DNA of 32,415 nucleotides from a virus. Location: the IMG/VR virus record IMGVR_UViG_3300037137_000410, positions 1-32,415 of that record. One strand, written 5' to 3'. Position numbers and translations under genes: made by a program. The notes beneath the pieces are model-generated. The model did no database searches. It was not told the origin of the DNA and saw only the letters and a list, made by a program, of their open reading frames with translations. Each line of letters starts with the position of its first letter. The first letter of the stretch is position 1. Shown here piece by piece: positions 20,593-28,038 of the stretch.

Positions 20593-20795
20593 GCGGCTTC
20601 GCACCCTTGAAGATCACCGATCCCGTAACGGACGCGACACGCGCTCGCATCCTCGCCATCGGCCTCGACCACCTGGTAACCGCCGCCGCCTGGGACGGCT
20701 ACCTCGCCGCCGTCCTCGCCGACTATCGCCGCCTGAAGGTCGAGGATCTCGGCAGCCGGACCGTGCCGCCCGTAGATCGTCCGTTGTCACAGTAA
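20589..20795 (+). CDS. Small conserved paralog B (WDGYL-AVLADYRRLK family)
   Basis: Protein of 68 residues, ATGA overlap with the previous gene, AAGAGGA upstream. The core (RILAIGLDHLVTAAAWDGYL, then AAVLADYRRLKVEDLGSRTV) matches the 19992-20240 product almost residue for residue, so the two arose by duplication. It keeps the core and a short Pro-rich tail, without the hydrophobic end of paralog A. Confidence 0.68.
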   Translation: MSGFAPLKITDPVTDATRARILAIGLDHLVTAAAWDGYLAAVLADYRRLKVEDLGSRTVPPVDRPLSQ

Positions 20796-20801
20796 CGCTG
20801 A

Positions 20802-20812
20802 TTATCACCACA
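20802..20812 (+). repeat. Polar intergenic motif, copy 9 (exact)
   Basis: Exact TTATCACCACA, followed by CTGGAG, the ribosome-binding site of the sulfurtransferase-like gene. Confidence 0.8.
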
Positions 20813-20824
20813 CTGGAGATAGCC

Positions 20825-21970
20825 ATGCAACAACAGCCATCGCTGTTTGAAAATAGTCGTTTACGGCTGGAAGACGCCGTAGAATTGTCCCTGGCGAGTC
20901 TGGCGGCCTATGGCGAAAACTATCCGCATTGGGCGCTCGCATATTCGGGCGGCAAGGACTCATCCGCCACGGTTACGTTTGTGGCATGGGCGATTCGATC
21001 GGGACGTATATCAGCGCCGAAGAGTTTGACTGTGCTTTATGCTGATACCCGCATGGAATTGCCCCCACTACAACGCACCGCGTTCGAGCTCCTGGACCGA
21101 TTACGAGTCGATGGATTTGAGGCGGAGGTCGTCTTGCCGAATATGGATGATCGGTTCTACGTGTATATGCTCGGTCGCGGTGTGCCGCCGCCGTCGAACA
21201 CATTCCGCTGGTGTACTGCGCAACTCAAGATCGAGCCTATGGAGGCGAAACTGCAATCGCTGCGTGAATTGACTGGGCAGAAGCTGCTCATGCTGACTGG
21301 TGTGCGCCTCGGAGAGAGCGCCGCACGCGATCAACGCATCGCCGTCTCGTGCAGCCGAGATGCAGGCGAATGTGGACAAGGCTGGTTCCAGGCCAGCACC
21401 CATGATGCAATTGCCGATACTCTCGCTCCGCTGCTGCACTGGCGTTTGTGCCATGTCTATGACTGGCTGTATTTTGACGAACGGCACAGCTACGATGTAC
21501 GAGACATCGCTGCTGTCTACGGCGACGGCGAGGTGCGCACTGGTTGCGTTGGTTGCAATCTCGCCAGCCGTGATACGGCGCTGGAACGGCTGATCCGCCA
21601 TCCAGACTGGATACATCTGACGCCATTGACGGAATTGCGCCCGCTCTATGCAGAATTGAAACAGCCGCGTTGGCGTAAACGAAAGGCGTCACCCGAGCTG
21701 CGTCAGGACGGAAAGTTTTCCGTCAATGGACAGCGCATGGGGCCGCTGACAATGCCCGGCCGCGCCTACGGACTGGAACGGATACTCGATATCCAGGAGC
21801 GCGCTGGCGTTGATCTCATTAACGCTGAAGAAGAAGCGCGTATCCGGGAGATGTGGGCGTTGAATGTCTGGCCGCAGAAATGGTCAGAGGCCGATATCTC
21901 CGCTGACGTGCCGATTGATCGGATCACGGTTACAGCCGACGGGTTGATCTATGAGCCGCTTCTGATCTGA
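20825..21970 (+). CDS. DndC/PAPS-reductase-like sulfurtransferase
   Basis: Protein of 381 residues; CTGGAG precedes the ATG. The PP-loop SGGKDS (41-46) binds the nucleotide, followed by LYADTRMELPPL (71-82), RWCTAQLKIEP (129-139), LTGVRLGESAARDQR (157-171), ECGQGW (182-187), PLLHWRLCHVYDWL and GCVGCN (240-245). This is the pattern of PAPS-reductase-family enzymes closest in feel to DndC, which activates sulfur transfer in DNA phosphorothioation. Cys 130, 183, 241 and 244 could hold an iron-sulfur cluster. No dndA, B, D or E partner is visible. Base composition is lower in GC than the neighbours, so it may be a late acquisition. Plain PAPS reductase or tRNA sulfur chemistry are alternatives. 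Confidence 0.82.
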   Translation: MQQQPSLFENSRLRLEDAVELSLASLAAYGENYPHWALAYSGGKDSSATVTFVAWAIRSGRISAPKSLTVLYADTRMELPPLQRTAFELLDRLRVDGFEAEVVLPNMDDRFYVYMLGRGVPPPSNTFRWCTAQLKIEPMEAKLQSLRELTGQKLLMLTGVRLGESAARDQRIAVSCSRDAGECGQGWFQASTHDAIADTLAPLLHWRLCHVYDWLYFDERHSYDVRDIAAVYGDGEVRTGCVGCNLASRDTALERLIRHPDWIHLTPLTELRPLYAELKQPRWRKRKASPELRQDGKFSVNGQRMGPLTMPGRAYGLERILDIQERAGVDLINAEEEARIREMWALNVWPQKWSEADISADVPIDRITVTADGLIYEPLLI

Positions 21971-21986
21971 CAACGAGGTCACATCG

Positions 21987-22223
21987 ATGCCCGAAACCTT
22001 GATCGCCCACTGCGGCGCGTGTGCCGGCCGCATGATCATGCGCCAAACCGCCGAAGGCGTCTGGTTTGTCTGCCAGAACTGCCGCACTGAAACCACTATG
22101 CGGCCAACTGCCGCCGAAGCCGGGGAAGATGTAGTTTGGGTCACACTGGCCCAGGAGCAACACTATGAAGACCAAACTGTTGACCATCGCCGCCGAACTG
22201 GCGGAGGATCTGACCGAGGATGA
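21987..22223 (+). CDS. Small zinc-ribbon protein
   Basis: Protein of 78 residues with ACGAGG before the ATG. Two Cys pairs form a zinc ribbon: HCGACAGRMIMRQ and, 15 residues later, VCQNCRTE. Past residue 55 the frame runs 59 nt into the next gene and reads as charged, probably disordered sequence. The overlap is long but both ribosome-binding sites are good. It follows the sulfurtransferase by 16 nt, so a partner role is possible. Confidence 0.62.
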   Translation: MPETLIAHCGACAGRMIMRQTAEGVWFVCQNCRTETTMRPTAAEAGEDVVWVTLAQEQHYEDQTVDHRRRTGGGSDRG

Positions 22224-22722
22224 CTATCGCTGCATCTATGACGAGCTGCGCGAGAAGTGCAGCCTGCGCCAGTTCGCCGAGTTCATCCATTCGGACGTGA
22301 GCCACGCGTGGTGGGGCCGGTATGAGAATCAGATCGTCCAGTTGCATCACGAGCGCCGCAACGAGCTGCGCCGCGCCGTGGGCCTGCCGGAGCTGCCCTG
22401 GACGGTCGCACAGTCGCTCTCGAACGTCTCGCCGAATGCCGCCGTGTGGGCGCTGGGTGAGCAGCCTGCCGAGCATGTGGTGCTGGTTGGCGGCGATGCG
22501 CCGCAGGAACTGACGATGCGCCTAAATGGCAAGCTCACCGTGATCGAGGATGCGCCGCAGGAAGCCCGTGTAATGGGGCTTACACGGCGCAAGACGCACA
22601 AGGTACACAAGACGGTGAATCTGTCCCCCACAACGTGGGAACGCCTCAATACGGCCCGCAAATCAGCCGGGCTGACGTGGGAGCAACTGGCCGCGCAGTG
22701 GGCGGAGACGTTGGCGCCGTAA
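22165..22722 (+). CDS. Putative DNA-binding protein (HTH-like N-terminus)
   Basis: Protein of 185 residues; CCAGGAG precedes the ATG. Residues about 18-75 (YRCIYDELREKCSLRQFAEF, then VSHAWWGRYENQ, then RRNELRRAVGLPELP) resemble a divergent XRE-type helix-turn-helix found in phage and plasmid proteins. The C-terminal 45 residues (KTHKVHKTVNLSPTTWERLN, then GLTWEQLAAQWAE) look like a second strand-helix-helix DNA-binding unit. It is the last gene of the plus-strand block. A regulator role is likely; target unknown. Confidence 0.68.
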   Translation: MKTKLLTIAAELAEDLTEDDYRCIYDELREKCSLRQFAEFIHSDVSHAWWGRYENQIVQLHHERRNELRRAVGLPELPWTVAQSLSNVSPNAAVWALGEQPAEHVVLVGGDAPQELTMRLNGKLTVIEDAPQEARVMGLTRRKTHKVHKTVNLSPTTWERLNTARKSAGLTWEQLAAQWAETLAP

Positions 22723-22728
22723 CTCTCG

Positions 22729-22739
22729 TTATCACCACA
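22729..22739 (+). repeat. Polar intergenic motif, copy 10 (exact)
   Basis: Exact TTATCACCACA in the convergent gap, not before any gene start. Its last three bases are the outer arm of the hairpin at 22737-22763. Confidence 0.8.
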
Positions 22740-22763
22740 GAGGCAGGCAACGCCTGCCTCTGT
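22737..22763. terminator. Strong hairpin between convergent operons
   Basis: ACAGAGGCAGGC (22737-22748) and GCCTGCCTCTGT (22752-22763), a perfect 12-bp stem with a 3-nt loop. There is no T-run on either strand, but the position between the plus-strand block and the leftward tail operon suits a bidirectional terminator. Confidence 0.6.
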
Positions 22764-22819
22764 CACCTCCTCCAATCCCCGGATAGCATCCAACCATAAA
22801 GGCTGCTAAATACTCGACC

Positions 22820-25066
22820 TTACTGCAAGAGCACCGTGCGCGTCGGCGCGATAATCTGCTGATCGAGCTGGCCCCCATCGTCATCGTCGATCAAGCCGAA
22901 CACCAGGCCGATGATGCGCTGCGTCAGTGTGGGCAGTTCGATGATGGCTTTCGGAATGCCGATCTCGAATTGCCAGCCGCCGACCGTCAACGTGGTTGCT
23001 ACCGTCGCCGTGATCGGCAGCGTCGCCAGATCCCTCAGCCGCCCATCCTGCGTGATCGTCAGCTCATGATCATCCGCCCGGTAGCGCAGGAAGCCATCCC
23101 CCCAGCCGTCCACCGCAATCTGCGCGGCGTCATCGTCAATCGGCGCCGAGTCCTGGTAGAGCACCGAATCTGTAATCACCCCGCTCAGGTAGAGCGTGTC
23201 TGAGCTATGGGCGCACCAGAAGATGCCGGACAGATCGGCAACACTGGGCGTCACTGCCGGCCAGATGTAGGATGCATTGGCCGCGCTCAGCGGCATCGGC
23301 GTGGCGGGGATCGCTGTCCAGTCGGCGCGATTCGCATCCACCGTCACAACCGCCGTCGGACAGGTGATGCCGCTCCAAGCTGTGGGCGTGAGTGTTGCCG
23401 TGGCCGTGGCGCGCGTCGGCCCCGGCGTGCGCGTCACAGTGGGCGATGGTGTTGGCGATGGCGTGCGCGTCGGGCGCGGCGTCGGCGTCGGCCCGCAATC
23501 GACGGCGATCTCGATGGCGCTGCCGGCAGATGAACAGATCGGGCCAAACGAGAGGCCGCCGCCGAATGCTTGAATTTGCAGCCTGTCACTGTAGTTTTGA
23601 CTCAGCACGCCGAAAGGATAAACCCACCACCGCTCATCATACATCCCGCTGTGTTCGCCGCCTACGGGAACTCCGCCAAATGTACAGGGTTGCGTCTGCG
23701 CTCCGCCGAATAGCTCCCGATAATTTGACGGCGCGGTGCAGGCGTTGAAGGCCGGGTAGCAGCCCACCACCCCGATAAATGCCTCTGAGTAGCCGGTAGT
23801 CAGCCATGTCGAGGATAGGTCGCATTGTTTGGGGATGTCGCCCACGTTGCATACAACCAAACTGGAAACATTTAGACCTACGTCCTCATACACCGCCGAT
23901 CCGCTGATACTCCAGGTCTCAGTCGCGCCCGCCGCGACCAGCGCGGTGCAGTTGCCACTGTAGGCGTTGAACGTGTCAATGTCATAAACGTGAATGTTGT
24001 CGCTGCTTTGGTTGGCGATGGTGGGCCGTGGCGTCGGCGTCGGCCCCGGCGTATTAGTCGGCGCTGGCGTAGCTGTGGGCGCTGGCGTCCACGTCGGCGC
24101 GGGCGTGGGCGTTATCGTCGGCGTATTGCTCGGCGTCGGCGTGAACGTGTTGGTTGTTGCTGGCGTCGGACTGTTGGTGGCCGTGACCTCGACGTAGAGC
24201 GGCTGCGGCGTGGGCGTCACACAGGTTCCCGATGCCGAGCGGCAGACCTCGACCAGCACATTGTCGAGGGCGAATTTGTAGGATGATGATTGCAGTTCCG
24301 ATCCAAACAAAATCCTGGTGATCGTGTTGGTGCCGTCCCACTCAAGACTTGGAGCCAGTCCGGTAGGCGTTGCGATTGGGGTGCCATCAATCGATACCGT
24401 GTGCGGATATTCTCCCGCCTGTGGTGTTTTGGTGGATCGATAGTTCTGCGGCTGCTGATCCGCATAGATATCGACGTGCTGCCAGGTGTTGGGGCTGATA
24501 GCCCACTGCCACGTGATACCGTTGTAGGGTGTATACTCAAACACACCAGAGTTCCTAATTACCAATTTCGGCCAGAAAGTGGTGCTTCCGGGTTTGAGCA
24601 TAAAGACATTCGCATCACCACTAGGCGTTTCAAGCACCTGTATGTCAAACGCTATATGTAGCGAGGCATCAGGCGTGGCGTCTATGAGATACGGCGTGGG
24701 CAATGTCCAGTAGACATAGGCACTCGCGGCTGATGGAGTTTGTTTGTTCCACTGCCAACAGTTATTCGTCACACATGAGGATGTGGGCTGCACTGTAACC
24801 GGCCCGGAACGCGAATAGACGCTCCACCCTTCGGCTGTTGCTGTAGACGGTACAACCTCCATCGGACTCCACAGCGTAGCCATCGGTGGGCGCGTGGCCG
24901 TCGCCATCGGCGTCACCATCACGGTCATCAGATCGCCGCGCGGCTGCATGATGCCCCGGCTCTGCCGCACGTCCGGCGTGCCATCATCCGAGCACGCCAG
25001 CGCGACCAGCGCCAGCAAGCCCGCCATGAGCGCCGCCATCGACCAGGCCCGCTTATTGGGCGTCAT
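22820..25066 (-). CDS. Lipoprotein with Thr-Pro stalks and a CBM9-like C-terminal domain
   Basis: Protein of 748 residues from the ATG at 25066, which overlaps the previous stop and has CGGAGG upstream. It opens with a signal peptide and lipobox (MAALMAGLLALVALAC), predicting lipid anchoring at the Cys near residue 25. A LamG-like jelly roll of about 200 residues follows (GWSVYSRSGPV, LHIAFDIQVLE). A long Thr-Pro stalk (NTFTPTPSNTPTITPTPAP), a second Cys-rich domain and a shorter Thr-Pro stalk come next. The last 190 residues (DANRADWTAIPATPM, IFWCAHSSDTLYL, then AQIAVDGWGDGFLRY) fit a CBM9-type sugar-binding fold. It is the last gene of the tail operon, where receptor-binding proteins usually lie. 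A virion protein would not normally carry a lipobox, so host-surface display is equally possible. Confidence 0.8.
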   Translation of the reverse strand: MTPNKRAWSMAALMAGLLALVALACSDDGTPDVRQSRGIMQPRGDLMTVMVTPMATATRPPMATLWSPMEVVPSTATAEGWSVYSRSGPVTVQPTSSCVTNNCWQWNKQTPSAASAYVYWTLPTPYLIDATPDASLHIAFDIQVLETPSGDANVFMLKPGSTTFWPKLVIRNSGVFEYTPYNGITWQWAISPNTWQHVDIYADQQPQNYRSTKTPQAGEYPHTVSIDGTPIATPTGLAPSLEWDGTNTITRILFGSELQSSSYKFALDNVLVEVCRSASGTCVTPTPQPLYVEVTATNSPTPATTNTFTPTPSNTPTITPTPAPTWTPAPTATPAPTNTPGPTPTPRPTIANQSSDNIHVYDIDTFNAYSGNCTALVAAGATETWSISGSAVYEDVGLNVSSLVVCNVGDIPKQCDLSSTWLTTGYSEAFIGVVGCYPAFNACTAPSNYRELFGGAQTQPCTFGGVPVGGEHSGMYDERWWVYPFGVLSQNYSDRLQIQAFGGGLSFGPICSSAGSAIEIAVDCGPTPTPRPTRTPSPTPSPTVTRTPGPTRATATATLTPTAWSGITCPTAVVTVDANRADWTAIPATPMPLSAANASYIWPAVTPSVADLSGIFWCAHSSDTLYLSGVITDSVLYQDSAPIDDDAAQIAVDGWGDGFLRYRADDHELTITQDGRLRDLATLPITATVATTLTVGGWQFEIGIPKAIIELPTLTQRIIGLVFGLIDDDDGGQLDQQIIAPTRTVLLQ

Positions 25067-25302
25067 AACGTCCTCCGAATGTAGGCGGCGCTGCTCCAAC
25101 CGACCGGCTCAGCGCGCCGCAAGAGGCTGGAGACCATATACCACCCGCCGAACTCCGCCCAGATCAGCAGCGTCTCAGCCATCTGCCACAGTGCCACCGC
25201 CCGCGCATTGATTTCAGGCTGCTCACGGGCATACAACGGCGAGGTAGTCACCCCCTCGCCGATCCCCGCCCCGGTCCAGTTTGCAAGAGGATCAGCGGCC
25301 AT
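25063..25302 (-). CDS. Small hypothetical protein
   Basis: Protein of 79 residues; no strong ribosome-binding site, but it overlaps the lipoprotein gene by ATGA and follows the hub-like gene by 30 nt. The middle is hydrophobic and aromatic (VALWQMAETLLIWAEFGGWY, then MVSSLL), which could be one membrane span or an amphipathic helix. The C-terminus is basic. Unknown function; its place between tail hub and lipoprotein hints at tail or surface biology. Confidence 0.55.
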   Translation of the reverse strand: MAADPLANWTGAGIGEGVTTSPLYAREQPEINARAVALWQMAETLLIWAEFGGWYMVSSLLRRAEPVGWSSAAYIRRTL

Positions 25303-25320
25303 CTGTGTGCAGAATCCGCA

Positions 25321-25331
25321 TTATCACCACA
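25321..25331 (+). repeat. Polar intergenic motif, copy 11 (exact)
   Basis: Exact TTATCACCACA in the gap between the hub-like gene stop and the 25302 gene start, both on minus. No further copy was seen from here to the right edge. Confidence 0.8.
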
Positions 25332-25332
25332 C

Positions 25333-27210
25333 TCAAGATGCCTCAGTAACGGCAACGATGATGCCGTTCTCGACACGGATCTCGCCCATGTTACCCAACC
25401 CGCCTTGACCTGTCTCAAATGTGCCGCTGACACCGGCCACCCGGTTGATAGCCGTCACCATGCCATTCTCGACGCTGATAAATGACGGCGTGCCGAGCGC
25501 CGTCGAATTGCGCCCCAGCGTCGGCGGCGCCACAGCCGCCAGGCCGGTGGATTGCGCCATGCTGTTAGTGCTCAGCCCCGCCGAGGTCTGCGGCGCACGT
25601 GGCAGCGTCGCCATTTGCAGGCCGGTCATATGCACGCCGGAAGCGTTGATCTCGGTCGTGGTGTCAATCACCCACAGCACGGCATCGACGGCGACGGCGT
25701 GATAGCCGTCCACAAACTCATCATAGACGACGCGCACCCGATAGCCCGGCAGCAATGGCCGGGAGAGTTTCAGCACGTTGGCACTGTAGGTCTCCAGCGG
25801 CGTGGCGTGCTCCTGAAGAAACTCCAACGCCCGGTCAAATAGCGCGTCGGCGGCTTCGGCTTTCTGCGTGCCGCTGGTGTCCTTCGCGACGATGTCGCTC
25901 CACGCCTGGACGACTTCGATGCGCCCGTAGGCCGTCTCGGTCGCATCGCACTTGAGATAGTTGTTTGTCGTGTCCAGGGTGTAGCCAGCCGGCGCGCTCT
26001 TCGTGGTCAAGGCCAGCGTCGGGCGCATCTTAGCGATGCCGCCTCCGAATGGATAGACGCGGCTGATGATGTCCGAGGCGTCGCCGTCGGGCGCGGCCTG
26101 CAGGTCGGAGATCAGCACGATCTCGGGCGCATCCTCCGCCGCGATGGGATCAATATGCGCCACGGCCCGCAAGCCCGAATCCCGCTGCTCATCCTGTAAC
26201 CAGATCAGGTTGCGCCCGAAGCCACCGGTGAAGTTCTCGCCGGTATGCTCCGCAATCCTGATGAGCGTCGTCAGGACGCTTTCGCCGCTCATGGTCAGAT
26301 ACACGCCGGCTTTCGTCGCCGTGTAGCCCAGGCCCGCATCGAGCGACCAGCCCGCCGGCGCAAAGGCCATCACGTCTGCTAACGCCGTTGTGGTTGGCTC
26401 GAAGATCTTGACCTCGATCTCGGCGAAGTCCACATCATCGATATCGGCGGTCACATAGAAACGCACCAGGTAGTCGCTACCGAGCGGCTCCCACCCGGAA
26501 GGCGGATCGAAAGTCACGATGCCGGATTGCGCAAAGGTCTTTTCGTTCGGCGCGGCCCCGGTCTTCGTGCCATCCGTCGTGATTTTGGCAGACTCCCAAC
26601 CCACCGAGCCGTCAGCGTAGGTGCTCAGGAATTGGCCGCGCAGCTCGGAGTTTACGGCGTTGACGTTGACCCCCAGCGTGAACGAAACCCGGCTGAACTC
26701 CTTCGTATGGCCGACATATATCCAGTCATTGGGCGCGCCCGTGGCTGAGCCGGTCAGCGTCACATTTTCAGATGTGCCCAAGTTGCCGTCATAGGCGTCA
26801 GTGAGCACGTCGCCCGATGGCGGCGATGCGATCTGCTGACTGACCTCAGTCGGCGCATAAGTGCTTTCGACCATCAGCTTGAGATCGCCAACCGTCCTAT
26901 CTGCCAGCTCGCGCAGCAGATCGCCCCCCATGACCTGGATGATGGCCGCCCCGGATGCGTCAACGGACGTGCGCAGGGTTTCCACAACGCCGGAGCCGCC
27001 ATCCACCAGCCTCTTGAGGAGCGGATCAAACTCCCAACAGCGCACGCGCCGCCGATACGTCAGATCAGCCGCTTTCGGATCGCTCGCCGGGAAGGTAAAT
27101 GCGAACTCGCCGGCGCGCTTGAGGCGCTTGGTCTGGCGCCAGCCGCTTGCCGTGGTCAGCGGCCCGCTGCTGAGCTTGTTGCCCGCGGCGTCCTCGATGT
27201 CAATCCACAT
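25333..27210 (-). CDS. Tail hub / baseplate protein (Gp37-like or Tal-like)
   Basis: Protein of 625 residues with GGGAG before the ATG. The N-terminus (GWRQTKRLKRAGEFAFTFPA, then RRRVRCWEF) is typical of siphovirus tail hub proteins of the ReqiPepy6 Gp37 / gp27-like group, in which paired beta domains form a ring at the tail tip. A middle beta-sandwich region (about 120-280) reads like an inserted carbohydrate-binding domain (TLTGSATGAPNDWIYVGHTK, then RVSFTLGV). The C-terminal part returns to hub-like sequence (LSRPLLPGYRVRVVYDEFVD) and ends in a small Gly-rich repeat (SVENGMVTAINRV, RVENGIIVAVTEAS). It follows the Dit-like gene by 3 nt. Confidence 0.8.
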   Translation of the reverse strand: MWIDIEDAAGNKLSSGPLTTASGWRQTKRLKRAGEFAFTFPASDPKAADLTYRRRVRCWEFDPLLKRLVDGGSGVVETLRTSVDASGAAIIQVMGGDLLRELADRTVGDLKLMVESTYAPTEVSQQIASPPSGDVLTDAYDGNLGTSENVTLTGSATGAPNDWIYVGHTKEFSRVSFTLGVNVNAVNSELRGQFLSTYADGSVGWESAKITTDGTKTGAAPNEKTFAQSGIVTFDPPSGWEPLGSDYLVRFYVTADIDDVDFAEIEVKIFEPTTTALADVMAFAPAGWSLDAGLGYTATKAGVYLTMSGESVLTTLIRIAEHTGENFTGGFGRNLIWLQDEQRDSGLRAVAHIDPIAAEDAPEIVLISDLQAAPDGDASDIISRVYPFGGGIAKMRPTLALTTKSAPAGYTLDTTNNYLKCDATETAYGRIEVVQAWSDIVAKDTSGTQKAEAADALFDRALEFLQEHATPLETYSANVLKLSRPLLPGYRVRVVYDEFVDGYHAVAVDAVLWVIDTTTEINASGVHMTGLQMATLPRAPQTSAGLSTNSMAQSTGLAAVAPPTLGRNSTALGTPSFISVENGMVTAINRVAGVSGTFETGQGGLGNMGEIRVENGIIVAVTEAS

Positions 27211-27213
27211 ACG

Positions 27214-28038
27214 TCACTCCCAGGGCGGGTAGAATACATAGCGCAGATAGGCGTAATCAGATTCGCCGGTGGCGTAAATGTCAAGTTCGTTGTTGCCGGG
27301 CGCAAACTCCATCCAACGTTCCTGCGTCGTAGGCCGCACGAATCCCCTGTAGGCGTCAACGCCGTCATTCGTGATGGTCTGCGCGCCGCAGTTGATGATT
27401 AGCGCCTTGTTCTGGCCTAACGTGCCGTTCCACTCGATTGTGTGCCCGGTCGTGTTGTTGACGATCTTGAGATAGGTCAGCGTCGAGCCGATTGTCACGA
27501 CGCTATTCGTCAGGGTGATTACGGCATCGATAACGTTACAGTTGCCGGTGTTTTCGAGCGTGCGACTCATCTCGTGCGCCGGCCCGAAATATGGCCCGGT
27601 CGTGTTGACCTGTGTCACGCTGTACCATGACGGCGAACTGATCTGGAACGCCAGTTCCAATTCCGCCATGCCGCGATTGTCTTTGCGATCCGCCCGGCCG
27701 CCGACGCGCAACAGCCGCGCACAGGTCCATTCGACGGTCGCCGCCACGTCCGACCAAGTGCGATACAGTTTCTCCCGCGTGCCCACGAGCACACGCAGCG
27801 CGTTGTATTCAGTGCGCGACACATCGGCGGCCGTCTCGATATCGGTCGGCTCCGAGATCAGCGAGCGGCGCACGGTCAGCGGCAGCGGATTGCGCCGCGA
27901 GCGCTCGCCGCCGCGCACGTCGAACCAGCCATCGGGCAGCGTGACCACCGAGTTGCGCGCCTCGAACGTGCTCACGTCGTCTTCCGGGTCGAGATCCGGC
28001 AGCGTCACCGTGCCGAACTGCGTGATTCTGTAACTCAT
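27214..28038 (-). CDS. Distal tail (Dit)-like protein
   Basis: Protein of 274 residues; ATGA overlap with the tape-measure gene. The N-terminal half (NSVVTLPDGWFDVRGGERSR, then ARLLRVGGRADRKDNRGMAE) and the phrase LELAFQISSPSWYSV fit the phage tail protein/Dit family, with a second beta domain (ENTGNCNVIDAVITLTNSVV) and a C-terminal MEFAPGNNELDIYATGE. Dit forms the hexameric hub joining tail tube to tip. Assignment rests on these phrases and on its place directly downstream of the tape measure. Confidence 0.82.
   Translation of the reverse strand: MSYRITQFGTVTLPDLDPEDDVSTFEARNSVVTLPDGWFDVRGGERSRRNPLPLTVRRSLISEPTDIETAADVSRTEYNALRVLVGTREKLYRTWSDVAATVEWTCARLLRVGGRADRKDNRGMAELELAFQISSPSWYSVTQVNTTGPYFGPAHEMSRTLENTGNCNVIDAVITLTNSVVTIGSTLTYLKIVNNTTGHTIEWNGTLGQNKALIINCGAQTITNDGVDAYRGFVRPTTQERWMEFAPGNNELDIYATGESDYAYLRYVFYPPWE

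Noticed and set aside
22820-25066. Long plus-strand frames over the Thr-Pro region
   Set aside because: They read as Arg/Gly/Val-rich shadow sequence of the repetitive codons on the minus strand.
530-25331. TTATCACCACA as a promoter (its complement contains GATAAT, like a -10 box)
   Set aside because: No consistent -35 at 16-18 bp, and in the plus-strand block such a promoter would point against the genes.
530-25331. TTATCACCACA copies as a CRISPR array
   Set aside because: Spacing is kilobases, not tens of bases, and no cas genes are present.
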